Below, piece after piece: positions 6,049-8,236 of a stretch of DNA of 8,236 nt. Source of the DNA: an uncultured bacterium. GTDB taxonomy: Bacteria; Actinomycetota; Coriobacteriia; Coriobacteriales; Coriobacteriaceae. The notes beneath the pieces are model-generated. The model ran no database searches, was not told the origin of the DNA, and saw only the letters and a list, made by a program, of their open reading frames with translations. Made by a program: the position numbers and the translations under genes. The stretch is taken from assembly GCA_905216175.1 (NCBI GenBank), contig CAJMSV010000078.1, positions 1 to 8,236 on the forward strand, given 5' to 3'. Numbering within the stretch: the first letter of the stretch is position 1; the number at the start of each line of letters is the position of its first letter.

Positions 6049-6843
6049 GTGCAATACGACGAGCATAAACTGGTCGAGTACTTTGCCGACGCCCCTGCGG
6101 GCGTCGGTTTTTCCGACCTTGACCTCAATAACATTCCGCACCATATCTCGTGCATCATGGACGGCAACGGTCGTTGGGCCACGTCGCGCGGTCTTGCACG
6201 CACTGAGGGCCACAAGGCGGGTATCGTCTCCCTTCGCGAGATTATTACCGCCTGCGTGCGTCTGGGCGTCGACGTGCTTTCGGCCTATGCGTTTTCTACC
6301 GAAAACTGGAACCGCCCGCAGCATGAGGTCAACGTCTTGATGCACCTGTTTGCCAAGACGTTTATCGACGAGTTGCCGCTTCTGAAGCGCGAAAACGTGC
6401 GCGTTGTCTTTTTGGGTGACATTTCCGCGCTGCCCAAGAAGACCCGCGACGTTTTTGAACGCAGTCTTGCCGAGTGCGCTAATCACACCGGCATGACGCT
6501 GGCGCTTGCTGTCAACTACGGCGCGCGTGCCGAGATTACCCGCGCTGTCCGTCAGATCGCACTCGACGCTGCCGCCGGTAAGATCGATCCTGCCGCAATT
6601 GATGACGACATGGTGGCTTCCCACCTCTATACCGCCGGCCTTCCCGATCCTGAGCTTGTGATTCGCACTTCTGGTGAGCTGCGCCTTTCGAACTATCTGC
6701 TGTGGCAGGTGGCTTATTCCGAATTCTACGTCACCGATACCTATTGGCCCGACTTTGATCGTTGGGGCCTTGTCGACGCCATTTTGGCCTATCAGGGCCG
6801 TGACCGTAGGTTTGGTGGTCTGAGCAAGACCGAGGAGGCTTAA
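6049..6843 (+). CDS. uppS: Isoprenyl transferase (undecaprenyl diphosphate synthase type)
   Basis: This cis-prenyltransferase condenses isopentenyl diphosphate units onto farnesyl (or geranyl) diphosphate to make the long polyprenyl diphosphate that becomes the lipid carrier for peptidoglycan and other wall polymers. The 264-residue product has the catalytic aspartate D38 in CIMDGNGRWA, the segment SAYAFSTENWNRP, and RTSGELRLSNYLLWQ with R206, R212 and S214. E225 in AYSEFYVTD is the metal-linked glutamate. All match Escherichia coli UppS (D26, R194, R200, S202, E213) with a constant offset of 12, so the N-terminus is extended by about 12 residues. It starts with GTG one base after frr; GGAG at 6038-6041 is seven bases upstream. 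Chain length of the product cannot be read from the sequence, so decaprenyl or shorter products are possible. Confidence 0.94.
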   Translation: MQYDEHKLVEYFADAPAGVGFSDLDLNNIPHHISCIMDGNGRWATSRGLARTEGHKAGIVSLREIITACVRLGVDVLSAYAFSTENWNRPQHEVNVLMHLFAKTFIDELPLLKRENVRVVFLGDISALPKKTRDVFERSLAECANHTGMTLALAVNYGARAEITRAVRQIALDAAAGKIDPAAIDDDMVASHLYTAGLPDPELVIRTSGELRLSNYLLWQVAYSEFYVTDTYWPDFDRWGLVDAILAYQGRDRRFGGLSKTEEA

Positions 6844-6845
6844 TC

Positions 6846-7745
6846 GTGTCCGATCGTCCCAAGGCAACTGCTCCCAAGACATCTGAGCGCAAGGCTGTCG
6901 CTGCGGGAGCGCCCGCAGCGAAGAATGGCACCGGTTCGTGGCTTGCGGGCTTTATTACCCGTGCCGCCGCTGGTATCGTATACGCAGTTGTCTTTATCCT
7001 GTGCCTGGGTTTGGGGATCGTGCCCACGGCCAGCTTTGTTTCTGTCATGAGCGGTCTGTGCTGCTATGAGTTTTTCCGTATGACGAGGCTCGATGGCAAG
7101 ATGGCTAACGAGCGCATGGGTATCGCTGCCGCCGTACTCTTTCCGCTGTCGGCGTTGGGCGATTCGATGTTGCTGAATGCCCTGCTTTTTGCCCTGATGC
7201 TCGCTGTGGGCATTTGGTATGTCTGGTCGCCGCGTACCCGCATCTCTGATGTGGCCGTGACGCTCATGGGTCCCATCTACACTGGCTTTATGCTGTCGGC
7301 TATCGTGCTGCTGCGCGATGCCGTGCCCGGTTTTGCCGGCGCCCTGCTTTCAGTGGGCGTTTGCGCGTCCCTTTGGGTCTCCGATTCGTTTGCCTACATC
7401 GTGGGCAGCCGTATCGGCAAGCACAAGATGGTTCCCAAGATCTCTCCTAAAAAGAGCTGGGAGGGGTTTGTCGGCGGCATTCTGGGCTCGGTATTGATTT
7501 GGCTCATCCTGTGGGCGACGCACTTCTACAAACTCAGCCTGCCCTATGCGCTGCTGTGCGGCTTGGTCGTGTCCATCCTGGGCGTTATCGGCGACCTCAT
7601 TGAGTCGCGCATCAAGCGTGGCGTGGGCGTCAAGGATTCCGGCAACCTTATCCCGGGCCATGGCGGTATGCTCGACCGTAGCGACTCGCTTATCTTTGGC
7701 TGCATTACCGCGCAGCTGCTTTTGATGATCGGGGGCGTGCTGTAA
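6846..7745 (+). CDS. cdsA: Phosphatidate cytidylyltransferase (CDP-diacylglycerol synthase)
   Basis: CdsA is an integral membrane enzyme that converts phosphatidate and CTP to CDP-diacylglycerol, the branch point for membrane phospholipids. The 299-residue product has a basic, Ala/Pro-rich soluble N-terminus (about residues 1-33), then about eight hydrophobic segments. Conserved cytoplasmic motifs follow: VSDSFAYIVGSRIGKHK near residues 178-194 (with D180), SPKKSWEGFVGG, and the cytidylyltransferase signature from S254 to D280. That signature contains KR, KD (K263, D264), PGHGG and DRSD (D277, D280). GTG at 6846 is preceded by AGGAGG (6833-6838) with seven bases of spacing, two bases after the uppS stop. 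Its stop overlaps the dxr start as TAATG. The order uppS-cdsA-dxr is widespread in bacteria. Confidence 0.95.
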   Translation: MSDRPKATAPKTSERKAVAAGAPAAKNGTGSWLAGFITRAAAGIVYAVVFILCLGLGIVPTASFVSVMSGLCCYEFFRMTRLDGKMANERMGIAAAVLFPLSALGDSMLLNALLFALMLAVGIWYVWSPRTRISDVAVTLMGPIYTGFMLSAIVLLRDAVPGFAGALLSVGVCASLWVSDSFAYIVGSRIGKHKMVPKISPKKSWEGFVGGILGSVLIWLILWATHFYKLSLPYALLCGLVVSILGVIGDLIESRIKRGVGVKDSGNLIPGHGGMLDRSDSLIFGCITAQLLLMIGGVL

Positions 7746-8236
7746 TGTCATTCCAGACGACGTATGGCTCCGATGGACGCCTTCGTGTTGCCATCCTGGG
7801 TTGTACGGGCTCTATCGGCACGCAGGCACTCGATGTGTGCCGTCAGCATGCCGATCGACTGCAGGTAACGGCGCTGTCCGTTAATTCCAGCACCTCGGAG
7901 CTCGTTGCCGCCGCCCGTGAGTTCTCGGTTCCGGCCGTTGCCGTGGCCGATGCCGCTCATGGCGATGACGCCGTGCTGCAGGAACTGCCCGAGGACACGG
8001 AGCTCGGTGTTGGTGCGCAGGCGGTTTGTGAGCTTGCACGTCGTGATGATGTTGACTGTGTACTTGTTGCTATTGTGGGTGCTGCCGGGCTCGAAGCGAG
8101 CCATGCGGCCCTGACCTCGAACAAGCGTCTTGCACTTGCTAACAAGGAGACCCTCCTTCTCGGTGAAAACCAGCTCATGCCGATGGCGCAGCCGGGACAG
8201 CATATACCAGTCGACTCCGCGCATACCGCCATCAAT
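7745..8236 (+). CDS. dxr: 1-deoxy-D-xylulose 5-phosphate reductoisomerase, N-terminal part (3' end outside window)
   Basis: Dxr converts 1-deoxyxylulose 5-phosphate to 2-C-methylerythritol 4-phosphate with NADPH and a divalent metal, the first committed step of the MEP isoprenoid pathway and the target of fosmidomycin. The first 164 codons are visible. The NADPH-binding motif is RVAILGCTGSIGTQALDV (residues 13-30, with Cys where Ser is usual), then VGAAGLEA, LALANKETLL, and the start of the catalytic loop at the window edge. In that loop the family motif PVDSEH reads PVDSAH: the metal ligand aspartate D157 is present, but the position of the second ligand (Escherichia coli E152) is A159, codon GCG at 8219-8221. 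The frame is otherwise intact. ATG at 7745 overlaps the cdsA TAA by one base; GGGGG at 7731-7735 may serve as ribosome binding site. Family identity is firm; full activity is open. Confidence 0.92.
   Translation, partial: MSFQTTYGSDGRLRVAILGCTGSIGTQALDVCRQHADRLQVTALSVNSSTSELVAAAREFSVPAVAVADAAHGDDAVLQELPEDTELGVGAQAVCELARRDDVDCVLVAIVGAAGLEASHAALTSNKRLALANKETLLLGENQLMPMAQPGQHIPVDSAHTAIN

Noticed and set aside
1..8236. Mobile elements, CRISPR arrays, tRNA or rRNA genes, attachment sites
   Set aside because: Reading the window I saw no transposase, spaced direct repeats, cloverleaf or rRNA sequence. The xerC gene is the housekeeping type and sits in a conserved cluster, not an integron or phage.

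Overview
This window is a stretch of conserved bacterial housekeeping genes, all on the + strand, from a GC-rich genome. The order is the 3' end of dprA, then trmFO, xerC, rpsB, tsf, pyrH, frr, uppS, cdsA and the 5' part of dxr. This order, the presence of folate-dependent trmFO, the heavy GAG/AAG/CTC/GTC codon bias of rpsB and tsf, and the protein sequences (for example TDSPMMECKKAL in EF-Ts) suggest an actinobacterium of the class Coriobacteriia, probably Collinsella or a close relative. That assignment is inference from memory, not a search result.

Region 1 (1-2806) is a tight DNA/tRNA maintenance block. It holds the C-terminal half of DprA (single-strand DNA loading onto RecA), TrmFO (methylation of tRNA U54) and a XerC-type tyrosine recombinase (chromosome dimer resolution). 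trmFO and xerC overlap by four bases (ATAG). The full-length xerC frame has no ATG, GTG or TTG start, and the best-placed candidate is an ATA codon.

Region 2 (2807-4725) is the translation block. A 217-base gap holds a weak terminator-like hairpin, a strong-looking promoter (TTGGCA, 17 bases, TATCAT with an extended -10) and a leader of about 135 bases that can fold and may be the S2 autoregulatory site. rpsB and tsf follow, closed by a clear intrinsic terminator.

Region 3 (4726-8236) begins with a probable extended -10 promoter and a TTG-started pyrH. It then runs through frr, uppS, cdsA and dxr with junctions of two bases or fewer, so the genes are probably cotranscribed and translationally coupled. 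pyrH makes UDP, frr recycles ribosomes, uppS makes the cell-wall lipid carrier, cdsA makes CDP-diacylglycerol, and dxr starts the MEP pathway that supplies the isoprenoid precursors used by UppS.

I found no mobile elements, CRISPR arrays, tRNA or rRNA genes, and nothing that looks like a new multi-gene system. The points most worth checking are the apparent ATA start of xerC, the replacement by alanine of a normally invariant metal-binding glutamate in Dxr, and the structured rpsB leader.
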